DNA of 64,000 bases, from NCBI RefSeq assembly GCF_024171895.1, contig NZ_JAMTCQ010000008.1, positions 620,001 through 684,000 on the forward strand, given 5' to 3'. The notes under the pieces are model-generated. The model saw nothing but the letters and a program-made list of their open reading frames with translations. It was not told the origin of the DNA and did not search any database. The number at the start of each line of letters is the position of its first letter. Position 1 is the stretch's first letter. The DNA comes from Prauserella halophila (GTDB taxonomy: Bacteria > Actinomycetota > Actinomycetes > Mycobacteriales > Pseudonocardiaceae). The translations under genes and the position numbers were made by a program. Of this stretch, positions 36,912-45,823 are shown in pieces.

Positions 36912-36975
36912 AGTGCTCGACGTACTGGTCTGCGACAGCTCACTGGCCAGGGCACTGCTCTCCCACGGAGCGCGG

Positions 36976-36981
36976 TAGCTT
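36976..36981 (+). promoter_or_regulatory. -10 element TAGCTT, 6 nt before the cobT GTG
   Basis: TAGCTT, GAGCGC, GTG; leaderless-type. The promoter region overlaps the E1-beta relic on the other strand. Confidence 0.45.
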
Positions 36982-36987
36982 GAGCGC

Positions 36988-38022
36988 GTGAACATCGAGT
37001 TCGGCCCCGTCACCCTTCCCGACGAGAACGCGCGCGCCGGTGCACTGCGGCGGCACGCGACGTTGCTGTCACCCCCACGTTCGCTGGGCAGGCTCGAACG
37101 GCTCGGCGCGTGGCTCGCGGCGTGCCAGGGGCGCACGCCGCCCCGGCCGCTGCGGCACCTGCGCATCGTGGTGTTCGCCGCCGACCACGGCATCACCGCC
37201 GCAGGCGTGTCCCTCGGCGGCTCCGGCACGACCAGGGACCTGCTCGGCGCGCTCGAGACCGGAGCCGCACCGCTGAACGTCCTCGCCGATGTGGCGGGCG
37301 CCGGGGTCCGGGTGCTCGACGTGGGTACGGCAGGCGGTGCCGGCCCGGATCACGTCCGCAGCGGGTCCGGTTCGATCGACGAGCAGGACGCGCTCACCGC
37401 GGAGGAGACCGAAGCCGCCGTACGCGCCGGCATGCGGGCGGCCGACGCCGAGGTCGACGAGGGCGCCGACGTACTCGTGGCAGCCGAACTCGGCGCGGGC
37501 GTCACGACACCCGCCTCGGCACTGGTCGCGGCGCTGACCGACACCGAGCCGGTGGCCGTCGTCGGGCGCGGGTCGGGCATCGACGACACGATGTGGATGC
37601 ACAAGGCCGCCGCCGTGCGGGATGCGCTGCGACGGTGCCGGCCGGTCACGGGGGAACCGCTCGCGCTGCTGCGCACGGCGGGTGGTGCGGACCTCGCCGC
37701 GATGACGGGGTTCCTGGCGCAGGCCGCGGTCCGGCGGACTCCCGTGGTGCTGGACGGTCTGCCGTCGACGGCGGCGGCGCTGCTGGCCGAGGAGCTCGCA
37801 CCGGGCGCACGGTCGTGGTGGCTGGCGGCACACCGCGCGGCCGAGCCCGCCCAGGTGGTGGCGCTGGAGCACCTGGACCTGGAACCGGTGCTCGAGCTGG
37901 GGATCCGCCTCGGCGCAGGTACCGGCGCCGCGACCGTGCTGCCGATGCTCACCTCCGCGGCGCGGCTGCTCACCGACGTCGCCGAGCGGCCGGCGCTGCC
38001 CACCGACGCGGACGTCACCTGA
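36988..38022 (+). CDS. cobT: Nicotinate-nucleotide-dimethylbenzimidazole phosphoribosyltransferase CobT
   Basis: 344 aa. Transfers phosphoribose from NaMN to the lower-ligand base for cobalamin assembly. Seen: [39 protein letters not shown] and [20 protein letters not shown] (family: GEMGIGNTT). At the C-terminus the expected RLGEGTG reads RLGAGTG, so the glutamate corresponding to the catalytic Glu317 of the Salmonella enzyme appears to be alanine. cobU and cobS are not adjacent. GTG start, no ribosome site. Confidence 0.9.
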   Translation: MNIEFGPVTLPDENARAGALRRHATLLSPPRSLGRLERLGAWLAACQGRTPPRPLRHLRIVVFAADHGITAAGVSLGGSGTTRDLLGALETGAAPLNVLADVAGAGVRVLDVGTAGGAGPDHVRSGSGSIDEQDALTAEETEAAVRAGMRAADAEVDEGADVLVAAELGAGVTTPASALVAALTDTEPVAVVGRGSGIDDTMWMHKAAAVRDALRRCRPVTGEPLALLRTAGGADLAAMTGFLAQAAVRRTPVVLDGLPSTAAALLAEELAPGARSWWLAAHRAAEPAQVVALEHLDLEPVLELGIRLGAGTGAATVLPMLTSAARLLTDVAERPALPTDADVT

Positions 38023-38116
38023 CAACGGCCCCAGCTGACAACGGCCCCAGCTGACAACGGCGTCACCTGATACCGGCCCCATCCGATACCGGCCCCGCCG
38101 GACACACGGGCCGTCG
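38021..38116. repeat. Six 16-bp units starting in the cobT stop codon
   Basis: GACAACGGCCCCAGCT (38021, 38037), GACAACGGCGTCACCT (38053), GATACCGGCCCCATCC (38069), GATACCGGCCCCGCCG (38085) and a decayed sixth copy (38101). The unit is not a multiple of three and lies wholly beyond the stop. Confidence 0.9.
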
Positions 38117-38232
38117 GAAACACCGGCTCCGGGGCGCGGCCGCCCGGTCGTGACCGCGCCCCGGCATCCGGTCACCACGGGATCTCCCGCGGACCGGAGC
38201 CGGGGCGCGAATCGGAGCCGGGCGCGGACCGG

Positions 38233-39336
38233 TCAGTCGAACTTGTGCACCCAGCCGTGCTCGTCGGAGCGGGTGCCTTCCTGGATTCCGGTGAGCTGCT
38301 CGCGCAGCGCCAGCGTCAGCTCGCCCGGATCGCCACTGCCGATCGTGAACTCACCGTCGTTGTGCTTGACGTGCCCCACCGGCGTGATCACCGCAGCCGT
38401 ACCGCAGGCGAACACCTCGGTCAGTTCACCCGACGTCGCCGCCCGCTCCCATTCCTCGGTCGAGACCTGCCGTTCGCGGACCGTGTATCCGCGGTCGGCC
38501 GCCAACTGCAGCAGCGACCGGCGGGTCACGCCCGGCAGCAGCGACCCGCTCAACTCGGGGGTCACCACGGTCGCGTCGGCACCCGAGCCGAAGACGAAGA
38601 ACAGGTTCATCCCGCCCATCTCCTCGACCCAGCGGCGCTCGGCGGCGTCGAGCCACACCACCTGGTCGCAGCCCTGTTCATTGGCCTGCGCCTGCGCGAC
38701 GAACGACGCCGCATAGTTGCCCGAGCACTTGGCCTCACCGGTGCCGCCCGGCGCGGCACGCACGTACTCGGTCGACAGCCACACCGTCACCGGCTTGACG
38801 CCGCCCGAGAAGTACGACCCGGCAGGCGAGGCGATGAGCAGGTACAGATACTCCGCCGAGGGGCTGTTGACACCCAGTCCCTCGCCCGTGGCGATCAGGA
38901 ACGGCCGCAGGTACAGGGCTTCGCCCTGCCGCGTGGGCACCCAGCGCTTGTCGACGTCGACGAGCTCGGCGATCGAACCGAGGAACAATTCGTCGGGCAG
39001 CTCCGGCATCGCGAGCCTGCGCGCGGAGTCACGGAACCGCTGCGCGTTCGCCTCGGGCCGGAACGCGCCGATCGTGCCGTCCGGCTGGCGGTACGCCTTG
39101 AGGCCCTCGAAGATCGCCTGCCCGTAGTGCAGCACCTGCGTCGCCGGGTCGAACGTCAGCGGCGCGTACTCGCGCACCTCGGCGTCGTGCCACCCCTGCT
39201 CGGCGCTCCATTTCACCGTGACCATGTGGTCGGTGAAGTGGACACCGAACCCCGGATTCTCCAGTACTTCCGCTACCCGCTCCGCGGAGGCTGCGTGCGC
39301 ACTGGGAATACGGGTGAACAGCGATGTCGTCGTCAT
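38233..39336 (-). CDS. ilvE: Branched-chain amino acid aminotransferase IlvE
   Basis: 367 aa fold-type IV PLP enzyme making or degrading leucine, isoleucine and valine. Seen: [37 protein letters not shown] (PLP lysine near KCSGNY), [25 protein letters not shown] and [16 protein letters not shown] at 39336; a TATGCT element six bases upstream suggests a leaderless mRNA. Divergent from the small membrane gene. Confidence 0.97.
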   Translation of the reverse strand: MTTTSLFTRIPSAHAASAERVAEVLENPGFGVHFTDHMVTVKWSAEQGWHDAEVREYAPLTFDPATQVLHYGQAIFEGLKAYRQPDGTIGAFRPEANAQRFRDSARRLAMPELPDELFLGSIAELVDVDKRWVPTRQGEALYLRPFLIATGEGLGVNSPSAEYLYLLIASPAGSYFSGGVKPVTVWLSTEYVRAAPGGTGEAKCSGNYAASFVAQAQANEQGCDQVVWLDAAERRWVEEMGGMNLFFVFGSGADATVVTPELSGSLLPGVTRRSLLQLAADRGYTVRERQVSTEEWERAATSGELTEVFACGTAAVITPVGHVKHNDGEFTIGSGDPGELTLALREQLTGIQEGTRSDEHGWVHKFD

Positions 39337-39342
39337 ACGCGG

Positions 39343-39348
39343 AGCATA
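39343..39348 (-). promoter_or_regulatory. -10 element TATGCT, 6 nt before ilvE ATG
   Basis: TATGCT, CCGCGT, ATG on the minus strand. Confidence 0.5.
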
Positions 39349-39384
39349 TCTCCCCGATGACCCCACAGGGCCATACCCGGTCGT

Positions 39385-39390
39385 TACCAT
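39385..39390 (+). promoter_or_regulatory. -10 element TACCAT, 6 nt before the small membrane gene
   Basis: TACCAT, CGCGGT, GTG. Back to back with the ilvE promoter, 36 bases apart. Confidence 0.45.
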
Positions 39391-39396
39391 CGCGGT

Positions 39397-39759
39397 GTGA
39401 ACATGAACCCCCAACACCCGGGCACCCCGTACGCGGCACCGGCCAGCAGGTCCTACCCGCCGACGTCCCAGCCCACGGGCGAGGACGCGCAGCCGTTGTC
39501 GACCACCGGCGGCCTCGCGACCCTCGCGGGCGCCGCGCTGCTGACGTTCGCAGGCGGCATGGCGGTCCTGATCGGCTACCTGATGATCGGCGGTTTCGGC
39601 GCCTTCATCGGGATCTTCGGTGCGATCTTCGGCTTCGTGTGGCTGGCAGGCGTCCACGGCGGCAAGGTGTTCCCCCGCGAGGGGTTCCCGACGAAGTCGC
39701 TCGGAGGGCTCGCCGCGGCCTCGGTCGTCCTGCTCGGACTCGCGGCTCTCATGAGCTGA
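39397..39759 (+). CDS. Small membrane protein with proline-rich N-terminus
   Basis: 120 aa. Residues 1-40 are P/S/T-rich and disordered; then three hydrophobic segments (about 42-62, 65-85, 102-119), glycine-rich ([16 protein letters not shown]). No family recognised. GTG start by leaderless spacing, with an ATG two codons later as alternative. Ends four bases before the convergent membrane gene. Confidence 0.7.
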   Translation: MNMNPQHPGTPYAAPASRSYPPTSQPTGEDAQPLSTTGGLATLAGAALLTFAGGMAVLIGYLMIGGFGAFIGIFGAIFGFVWLAGVHGGKVFPREGFPTKSLGGLAAASVVLLGLAALMS

Positions 39760-39763
39760 CCGG

Positions 39764-40831
39764 TCACAACCGGGTGAGCAGGCCACCGAACAACACGATT
39801 CCCGCTGCCACGACCACGACCCGCCGGACGCCGCGCGGCCCCGCGGCCGCGCGGGCGACGAGCTCCGCCAGCGCCAGCATCGCCGCGACCGTCACCGCCG
39901 CGGCAGGCGCCAGCAGGGCCGCGGGGATCGCCGCCACTGCGGCGGGCACGACCGTGCTCACCACCCGGGAGGGATGCGCCTCCGCCCGGGCCGCGGCGAA
40001 GGCGGTGAGCCCCGCAGGCACGCACGCCAGCGCGACGACCGCACCCAGTGCCGGCACGAGTGCCCGGGCATCGGCCGCGGCGAACACGTCGCGCAGCGAC
40101 GTCGACGACAACCCGAGCCGCAGCGGGCCGAGCTGATACAGCGCGGCACCCGCCACGGCCAACGCTGCCACGGCGCCCGTCACGACGGCGCGCCGTGACC
40201 GGCTGCGCAGCACCGGCACGAACACCGCGGCGGCCGACAGCACCCCACCGAGCACGCCCCACGGCGTGTCCTCGCCGGCAGGCGCCGCCACGGGTGACGG
40301 GGCAGGGCTCACCCCGAGACACACCGCCACGAAGGCGGCGCCGGCCGCCAGCAGCAGGCCGGCCACCCAGCGCCGCCAGTAGGCGTCGAGGCGGACCCCC
40401 GCCAGGTCGGCGACCGCGACGCCGACCACGAGCAGCACCGCAGCGGCGGGCCGGTGACCGGGCACCAGATAGGCCGCGAACGTCGACGCGGCGAACACCA
40501 CGACAGCCAGCCGTGCCGCGCGGCCGAAGCCTGCGACCAGCCGTGCGGCACCGGGCCGGACCGCTCCGGCTGCCCCCGGGTTGCCGGGACCGCCGTGACC
40601 GGGAACCCTGTCGTCACCCCGGATCCCGCCGACAGGAACCCCACCGTGATCGGATCCGCCGTCACCGGAGCCACCGGGCCGTTCCGCGTCGGCGTCCGCC
40701 ACGAGCACGAACGCCGTCGCCAGCACCATGCCCACCGGTGCCCACCAGCCGGCACCCGCCACGGCGACGGCGAGCCCGCCGAGTACACCCAGCGCGATCC
40801 ACAACGCTGCCCACCTGCCTTCACCGCACAC
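39764..40831 (-). CDS. Polytopic membrane protein of unknown function
   Basis: 355 aa, about nine hydrophobic segments, extremely A/V/L-rich. A Gly/Asp-rich cytoplasmic-looking insert (about 50-85: [15 protein letters not shown]) follows the second helix. GTG start at 40831, no clear ribosome site. The helix pattern is loosely like half of an APC-type transporter, but I see no signature. Divergent from the aminopeptidase gene. Confidence 0.65.
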   Translation of the reverse strand: MCGEGRWAALWIALGVLGGLAVAVAGAGWWAPVGMVLATAFVLVADADAERPGGSGDGGSDHGGVPVGGIRGDDRVPGHGGPGNPGAAGAVRPGAARLVAGFGRAARLAVVVFAASTFAAYLVPGHRPAAAVLLVVGVAVADLAGVRLDAYWRRWVAGLLLAAGAAFVAVCLGVSPAPSPVAAPAGEDTPWGVLGGVLSAAAVFVPVLRSRSRRAVVTGAVAALAVAGAALYQLGPLRLGLSSTSLRDVFAAADARALVPALGAVVALACVPAGLTAFAAARAEAHPSRVVSTVVPAAVAAIPAALLAPAAAVTVAAMLALAELVARAAAGPRGVRRVVVVAAGIVLFGGLLTRL

Positions 40832-40902
40832 CTACTTCCGGCTGCCACCGGACGCGTCAATAGCATGGCCGACGAGTGAACACCCGAGATGAGGAGTCCG
40901 AC

Positions 40903-42396
40903 GTGGCCGTTCCGAAGCTTGCCCTGACCGAGCTGACCGAGGCGTCGCTGGCCAAGACCCGCGCGCAGACCGTCGTGGTCGGCACCGTGCAGACCGCGGG
41001 CGGCCTCGAACTGGCGGCCGGTTCCGAGGCGGTGGATGCGGCGTACGGCGGCACGCTCGCCGAGGTGCTCACGACGCTCGGTGCGACCGGTGCGGCCGAA
41101 GAGGTCGTGAAGGTGCCCTCGCTCGGCAGGCTGGCAGCCGACGTGGTGCTGGCGGTCGGACTCGGCCAGCCGGAGGTGACGGCCGAACAGGTGCGCCGCG
41201 CGTCGGGCGCCGCCGGCCGCGCCCTGGCCGGCACGAAGCGTGCGCTGACCACGCTGTCGGCCGTCGACCTGCAGGCCGCGACGGAGGGCATCGCGCTCGG
41301 GGCCTACACGTTCACCGAGTACAAGTCGGACAAGGGCGACAAGCCGGTGCCGGCCGTGGACGTCGCGGCGCCCGCCGAAGGCTCCACCAAGCAGCACCGC
41401 GCCACGCTGAAGGCGGCGACGGCCACCGCCGAGGCGGTCTGCACCACGCGCGACTTCATCAACACGCCGCCGAACGACCTGTTCCCCGACTCCTTCGCCG
41501 ACCGCGCCCGCACGCTGGCCGAGGAGACCGGCGTCGCGGTCGAGGTACTGGACGAGAAGCAGCTCAAGCGCAAGGGCTTCGGCGGCATCCTCGGTGTCGG
41601 CACCGGCTCGTCGCGCCCGCCGCGCCTGGTGAAGATGACGTACCGGGGTGCCAAGGCGCGCAAGAAGATCGCGCTCGTCGGCAAGGGCATCACCTTCGAC
41701 ACCGGCGGTATCTCGATCAAACCCGCCGCGAACATGGACGCCATGACGTCGGACATGTCCGGTGCCGCCGCCGTGCTGTCGTCGGTACTGCTGGCCGCGA
41801 AGCTGAAGCTCCCGCTCGAGGTCACCGCCTACATCCCGCTCGCGGAGAACATGCCCTCGGCGACCGCGTACCGCCCTGGCGACGTCCTCACGATGTACGG
41901 CGGCAAGACCGTCGAGGTACTCAACACCGACGCCGAGGGCCGGCTGGTACTCGCCGACGCGATCGTGCGCGCGGCCGAGGACGACCCGGACTACCTCGTC
42001 GAGACCTCGACGCTCACCGGCGCGCAGGTCGTCGCTCTGGGCAACCGGACGGCGGGGGTGATGGGCTCGGACGAGTTCCGCGACCGCGTCGCCGAGCTGG
42101 GCCGGGTCACGGGTGAGAACGCCTGGCCGATGCCGCTGCCCGAGGAACTGCGGGCCGAACTGGACTCGAAGCTGGCCGACCTCGCCAACGTCACCGGCGC
42201 GCGCTGGGGCGGCATGCTCGCCGCGGGCATCTTCCTGCGCGAGTTCGTCGGCGACGACCTGCCGTGGGCGCACATCGACATCGCGGGCCCGTCGTACAAC
42301 ACCGGTTCGCCCTGGGGCTACACCGGCAAGGGCGGCACGGGCGTACCGGTCCGGACCATTGCCGCCCTGCTCACGGACATCGCCGACAACGGCTGA
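40903..42396 (+). CDS. Leucyl aminopeptidase (M17)
   Basis: 497 aa dizinc/dimanganese exopeptidase. The M17 signature [13 protein letters not shown] and metal ligands in [15 protein letters not shown] and DMSGAA are intact, with the catalytic lysine and arginine positions. GTG at 40903 chosen because GAGGAG lies six bases upstream. Position next to ilvE equals pepB/Rv2213. Role: peptide turnover, possibly glutathione-conjugate processing. Confidence 0.95.
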   Translation: MAVPKLALTELTEASLAKTRAQTVVVGTVQTAGGLELAAGSEAVDAAYGGTLAEVLTTLGATGAAEEVVKVPSLGRLAADVVLAVGLGQPEVTAEQVRRASGAAGRALAGTKRALTTLSAVDLQAATEGIALGAYTFTEYKSDKGDKPVPAVDVAAPAEGSTKQHRATLKAATATAEAVCTTRDFINTPPNDLFPDSFADRARTLAEETGVAVEVLDEKQLKRKGFGGILGVGTGSSRPPRLVKMTYRGAKARKKIALVGKGITFDTGGISIKPAANMDAMTSDMSGAAAVLSSVLLAAKLKLPLEVTAYIPLAENMPSATAYRPGDVLTMYGGKTVEVLNTDAEGRLVLADAIVRAAEDDPDYLVETSTLTGAQVVALGNRTAGVMGSDEFRDRVAELGRVTGENAWPMPLPEELRAELDSKLADLANVTGARWGGMLAAGIFLREFVGDDLPWAHIDIAGPSYNTGSPWGYTGKGGTGVPVRTIAALLTDIADNG

Positions 42397-42447
42397 ACCC
42401 GCAGCAGGCTGCAGGACGAGAGACGTCGGGTGTCGGGAGGCGTCCGG

Positions 42448-43461
42448 ATGACGGCCTACAGCGGTGATCATCCCGAGGGTTCCGTCCGCACGGTGCTCAC
42501 GGGGACCGACGACGCCGTCGACGCCACCGTCACGCGCGAGGCGCTGCTGCTCGCGTGTGCCGGCGCGCTCGGCGACTCGGACCGGCTGGTCCGGCACTGG
42601 GCGACCGCGACCGGGCGGAGCGTCGACCGGCTCGCCACCACCGCCGTCACCGCGCGGGCATGGGCGATGCTGCTGGCCGCCCGGGAGGACCTGCCCGGCC
42701 CCGAGCACCGGCGCCCCGAATGGGCGGACGGCCTCGTGCCGCTCGACCTGGACGCCGAGGAGCGCGAGCACGAGAAGATCCTCGGCGAACGGGAGACCCT
42801 GCCGCCGCGGGGACAGCGCCAGCGGGCGGCCGCAGCGGCGGCCTCCCGGGCCGCGGCCGACGGCGACACCGCCGCGGCCCGCGAGGCGCTGCACCGCTGG
42901 GCGGACGTGGCGCGGGAGATCCCGCAGCCCGACGCCGCCACGCTCGCGGCGTGCCGGCACGTCGCCCCGCTGCTGGTCGGCGGCGAACTCGCCGTCGATG
43001 CCGAGTGGGCGTGGAACTACACGGCAGCCCTCGTCGCCGCGCTCGACCGGCGCTATCGCACCGAGGGACATGACGCCGACTGGCGGGAGCTGATCGACGA
43101 GATCATGCGCCTGCGCGGCGAACCGGACGCCGTGCCGCCGCCCGCCTCCGTGGCTGCCGTCGACCACGCCGAGAACCGGCTCGGCAGGACGCTGCCGGAG
43201 GACTTCCGCGCGTTCCTGGGCGTCTGCGACGGCCTGCGGGCCGACGTCGTGTTCCCACGGCTGCTCGGCGTGGCCGAACTGCGGCCGAGCGCCGAGACCG
43301 GCGTGTCCGGCCCCGGCATCGTCCTCAGCGATCCACCCGTGCTGACGCTGTGGCCCTCGAACGAGGTCACCGAGGACGACGCGCTGTTCGGCCGCAGCGT
43401 CCATCCCGGCATCCGCTCGGTACTCGAGGAGCACCTGCGGCTGCTCGAGGCGAGCACCTGA
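42448..43461 (+). CDS. Protein with C-terminal SUKH (SMI1/KNR4) domain
   Basis: 337 aa. Residues 1-230 are helical, rich in A/R/E, no family recognised. About 235-337 is SUKH-like: VDHAENRLGRTLPEDFRAFL, then WPSNEVTEDD. SUKH domains act as immunity proteins against toxins or as protein-interaction modules. No toxin gene is next to it. ATG 42448 with GGGAGG seven bases upstream. 51 bases after the aminopeptidase stop; may be co-transcribed. Confidence 0.75.
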   Translation: MTAYSGDHPEGSVRTVLTGTDDAVDATVTREALLLACAGALGDSDRLVRHWATATGRSVDRLATTAVTARAWAMLLAAREDLPGPEHRRPEWADGLVPLDLDAEEREHEKILGERETLPPRGQRQRAAAAAASRAAADGDTAAAREALHRWADVAREIPQPDAATLAACRHVAPLLVGGELAVDAEWAWNYTAALVAALDRRYRTEGHDADWRELIDEIMRLRGEPDAVPPPASVAAVDHAENRLGRTLPEDFRAFLGVCDGLRADVVFPRLLGVAELRPSAETGVSGPGIVLSDPPVLTLWPSNEVTEDDALFGRSVHPGIRSVLEEHLRLLEAST

Positions 43462-43552
43462 CGGCGACGACGGCACACCTCCGGCCCCGCACCAGGCGCA
43501 CATGACGATCCGGTATCGATTTCAGTACCGTTCACCCCGCGCCCGCGGGGAA

Positions 43553-43600
43553 CCTGCAGGTCTCCTGCCCTGCAGTTCTCCGGCCCTGCAGTTCTCCGAC
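43553..43600. repeat. Three 16-bp units after the SUKH gene
   Basis: CCTGCAGGTCTCCTGC, CCTGCAGTTCTCCGGC, CCTGCAGTTCTCCGAC; each carries a PstI-like CTGCAG. Confidence 0.85.
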
Positions 43601-43693
43601 GAGGAGAAGGCCGAGCCGGATATGATATTGGACACATCTCGGGCGGCCCGTCCGGCGAAGCGCTCGCCCTCGACGGCCTCCCGGCGGACCAGC

Positions 43694-43745
43694 ACTCCAC
43701 CCCGGCACTCCACCCCGACACTCCGCCCTGACACCACGCCCCGGC
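43694..43745. repeat. Four 13-bp units ending at the stop of the minus-strand gene
   Basis: ACTCCACCCCGGC (43694), ACTCCACCCCGAC (43707), ACTCCGCCCTGAC (43720), ACCACGCCCCGGC (43733). They lie immediately downstream of the minus-strand stop at 43747. Confidence 0.85.
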
Positions 43746-43746
43746 C

Positions 43747-44133
43747 TCACGCGTCGCGTTCGGCCTCCCGTTTGCGCTTCTCCAGGATCTTCTGCCGCTT
43801 CGTGTAGTCACGCATACGCTGCGGATATCCGATGCGCGCGACCTCGTACACCGGGATCGAGCGCTTGCCGCCGAAATCCTGCGCCTTGCCCAGACTGCCG
43901 ATGCGCCTGCGGGTCCACTCGCCGTCGTGCGCGACCAGCACGACCGTCGTCTCGGTGACGTTCGTCCTGGGCTCCACATACGCTTCGACCCCGCGCCGCT
44001 CGGACGCCCACGCATCCAGATGGGCCGTGTCGGCGTCGCTCGCCCCACGCAACGTCCCGGGCCGCTGCTTCTTTCCCGTCCCGAGCCGCTGTTTCCCACC
44101 GCGCTTGCTCCGCAGCCGGTCGAACAGCCCCAC
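43747..44133 (-). CDS. Conserved-looking basic protein of unknown function
   Basis: 128 aa. Basic ends (FDRLRSKRGGKQRLG; KRQKILEKRKREAER) flank a compact beta-rich core (TTVVLVAHDGEWTRRRIG, SIPVYEVARIGYP). I do not recognise the family. GTG at 44133 with GGAGAGG eight bases upstream; an earlier ATG (44169) lacks a ribosome site. Confidence 0.65.
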   Translation of the reverse strand: MGLFDRLRSKRGGKQRLGTGKKQRPGTLRGASDADTAHLDAWASERRGVEAYVEPRTNVTETTVVLVAHDGEWTRRRIGSLGKAQDFGGKRSIPVYEVARIGYPQRMRDYTKRQKILEKRKREAERDA

Positions 44134-44256
44134 GTCGATCACCTCTCCACGTTCGCCTCCGACGATCATTGTCCCTTATTTCCGAAGTCGTGAAACAACC
44201 TCGCCGACCACACTTCGCACCTCCCGGACACGAAGTGACAGGATGTGGCATGACAA

Positions 44257-44278
44257 GCGCGCGCGTGCGCGCGTGCGT
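44257..44278. other. 22-nt alternating purine-pyrimidine tract
   Basis: Strict (GC/GT)n alternation, the kind of sequence that can form Z-DNA under negative supercoiling, about 115 bases before the lpd start. Confidence 0.6.
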
Positions 44279-44392
44279 TCACCACAGACACCCGCTGGGA
44301 GGCCGCGTGGACACCAGACGCGCCACAGCGCCGCGTAGTGTTCACAGGGCCTGCCGGGTGCCGGAGGAAACCTGCGCGAGGGAGTTGGACAA

Positions 44393-45766
44393 GTGAGCGA
44401 CGCTGAAGCCGACCTGGTGATCCTGGGTGGCGGATCGGGCGGCTACGCCGCGGCCTTCCGGGCCGCCGAACTGGGCATGTCCGTCACGCTGATCGAGAAG
44501 GACAAGCTGGGCGGCACCTGCTTGCACCGGGGGTGCATCCCGACCAAGGCGCTGCTGCACGCCGCCGAGGTCGCCGATTCGGCCCGCGAAGGCGAGCAGT
44601 TCGGCGTGAAGACCACGCTCGAGGGCGTCGACATGGCCGGGGTCCACAAGTACAAGGACGGCATCGTCACCCGGCTGCACAAGGGTCTCCAGGGGCTCGC
44701 GAAGCACCATCAGGTGACCTTCGTCGAAGGCGAGGGGACCTACGTCGGCGGCACCACGGTCGAAGTCGACGGCACCCGGTACACCGGCAAGGACATCATC
44801 CTGGCCACCGGTTCGTATTCGAAGACGCTGCCGGGCCTCGAGCTCGGCGGCCGGGTCATCGCCAGCGAGGAAGCACTCCAGCTCGACCACGTGCCGAAGA
44901 AGGCGGTCGTGCTGGGCGGCGGGGTCATCGGCGTCGAGTTCGCCAGCGTGTGGGCGTCCTTCGGCACCGACGTGACGATCGTCGAGGCGCTGCCGCGACT
45001 CGTGCCGAACGAGGACGAGTTCGCGTCCAAGCAGCTCGAGCGCGCGTTGCGCCGCCGCAAGATCGGCTACAAGACGGGCGTGAAGTTCACCGAGGCCAAG
45101 CAGGACGACGACGGCGTCACGGTGACCCTCGAGTCCGGTGAAACGCTCGAGGCCGACGTGCTGCTGGTCGCCGTCGGGCGTGGCCCCAACACCGCGGGCC
45201 ACGGCTACGAGGAGGCGGGCATCCAGCTGGACCGCGGCTTCGTCGTCACCGACGAACGGCTGCGCACGAGCAACCCGCACGTCTACGCCGTCGGTGACAT
45301 CGTCCCCGGCCTGCAGCTGGCCCACCGCGGCTTCCAGCAGGGCGTGTTCGTCGCCGAGGAGATCGCGGGGCTGAACCCGTCGCCGATCGACGAGGCCGGC
45401 ATCCCGCGCGTGACCTACTCGCACCCCGAGGTCGCCTCCGTCGGCCTGACCGAGGCCGACGCCAAGGAGAAGTACGGCTCCGACGTCGAGGTGTTCACCT
45501 ACGACCTCGGCGGCAACGGCAAGAGCCAGATCCTCAAGACCTCCGGCGCGGTGAAGCTGGTCAAGGCGCCGGACGGGCCGGTCGTGGGCCTGCACCTCGT
45601 GGGCGACCGCGTCGGCGAGCTCATCGGGGAAGCACAGCTGATCTACAGCTGGGAGGCCTTCCCGGAAGACGTCGCGCCGCTGATCCACGCCCACCCGACC
45701 CAGTCCGAGGCGCTCGGCGAGGCGCATCTCGCACTCGCGGGCAAGCCGTTGCACGTCCACGGCTGA
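44393..45766 (+). CDS. lpdA: Dihydrolipoyl dehydrogenase (E3)
   Basis: 457 aa FAD flavoprotein that reoxidises dihydrolipoyl groups of 2-oxoacid dehydrogenases with NAD. Seen: FAD motif VILGGGSGGYAAAFRA, redox disulfide GGTCLHRGCIP (near 41-51), NAD motif VVLGGGVIGVEFASVW, and the C-terminal HAHPTQSEALGEAHL carrying the catalytic His-Glu. GTG start with GAGGGAG eight bases upstream. 57 bases before sucB, so co-transcribed. Confidence 0.96.
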   Translation: MSDAEADLVILGGGSGGYAAAFRAAELGMSVTLIEKDKLGGTCLHRGCIPTKALLHAAEVADSAREGEQFGVKTTLEGVDMAGVHKYKDGIVTRLHKGLQGLAKHHQVTFVEGEGTYVGGTTVEVDGTRYTGKDIILATGSYSKTLPGLELGGRVIASEEALQLDHVPKKAVVLGGGVIGVEFASVWASFGTDVTIVEALPRLVPNEDEFASKQLERALRRRKIGYKTGVKFTEAKQDDDGVTVTLESGETLEADVLLVAVGRGPNTAGHGYEEAGIQLDRGFVVTDERLRTSNPHVYAVGDIVPGLQLAHRGFQQGVFVAEEIAGLNPSPIDEAGIPRVTYSHPEVASVGLTEADAKEKYGSDVEVFTYDLGGNGKSQILKTSGAVKLVKAPDGPVVGLHLVGDRVGELIGEAQLIYSWEAFPEDVAPLIHAHPTQSEALGEAHLALAGKPLHVHG

Positions 45767-45823
45767 CGCCCCGGCTCGCACTCACGACCCACATCGACTA
45801 CGAACCAAGGGAGTCAGCAAACG

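Noticed and set aside
36950-36987. Cobalamin riboswitch upstream of cobT
   Set aside because: The start codon follows a -10 element by six bases and the upstream sequence is pseudogene coding text, so there is no leader to hold one.
38021-38116. CRISPR array
   Set aside because: Units are contiguous, 16 bp, without unique spacers, and no cas genes are present; the same holds for the other arrays.
40309-43503. Long minus-strand frame covering the aminopeptidase and SUKH genes
   Set aside because: Antisense shadow; the aminopeptidase on the plus strand has complete M17 motifs.
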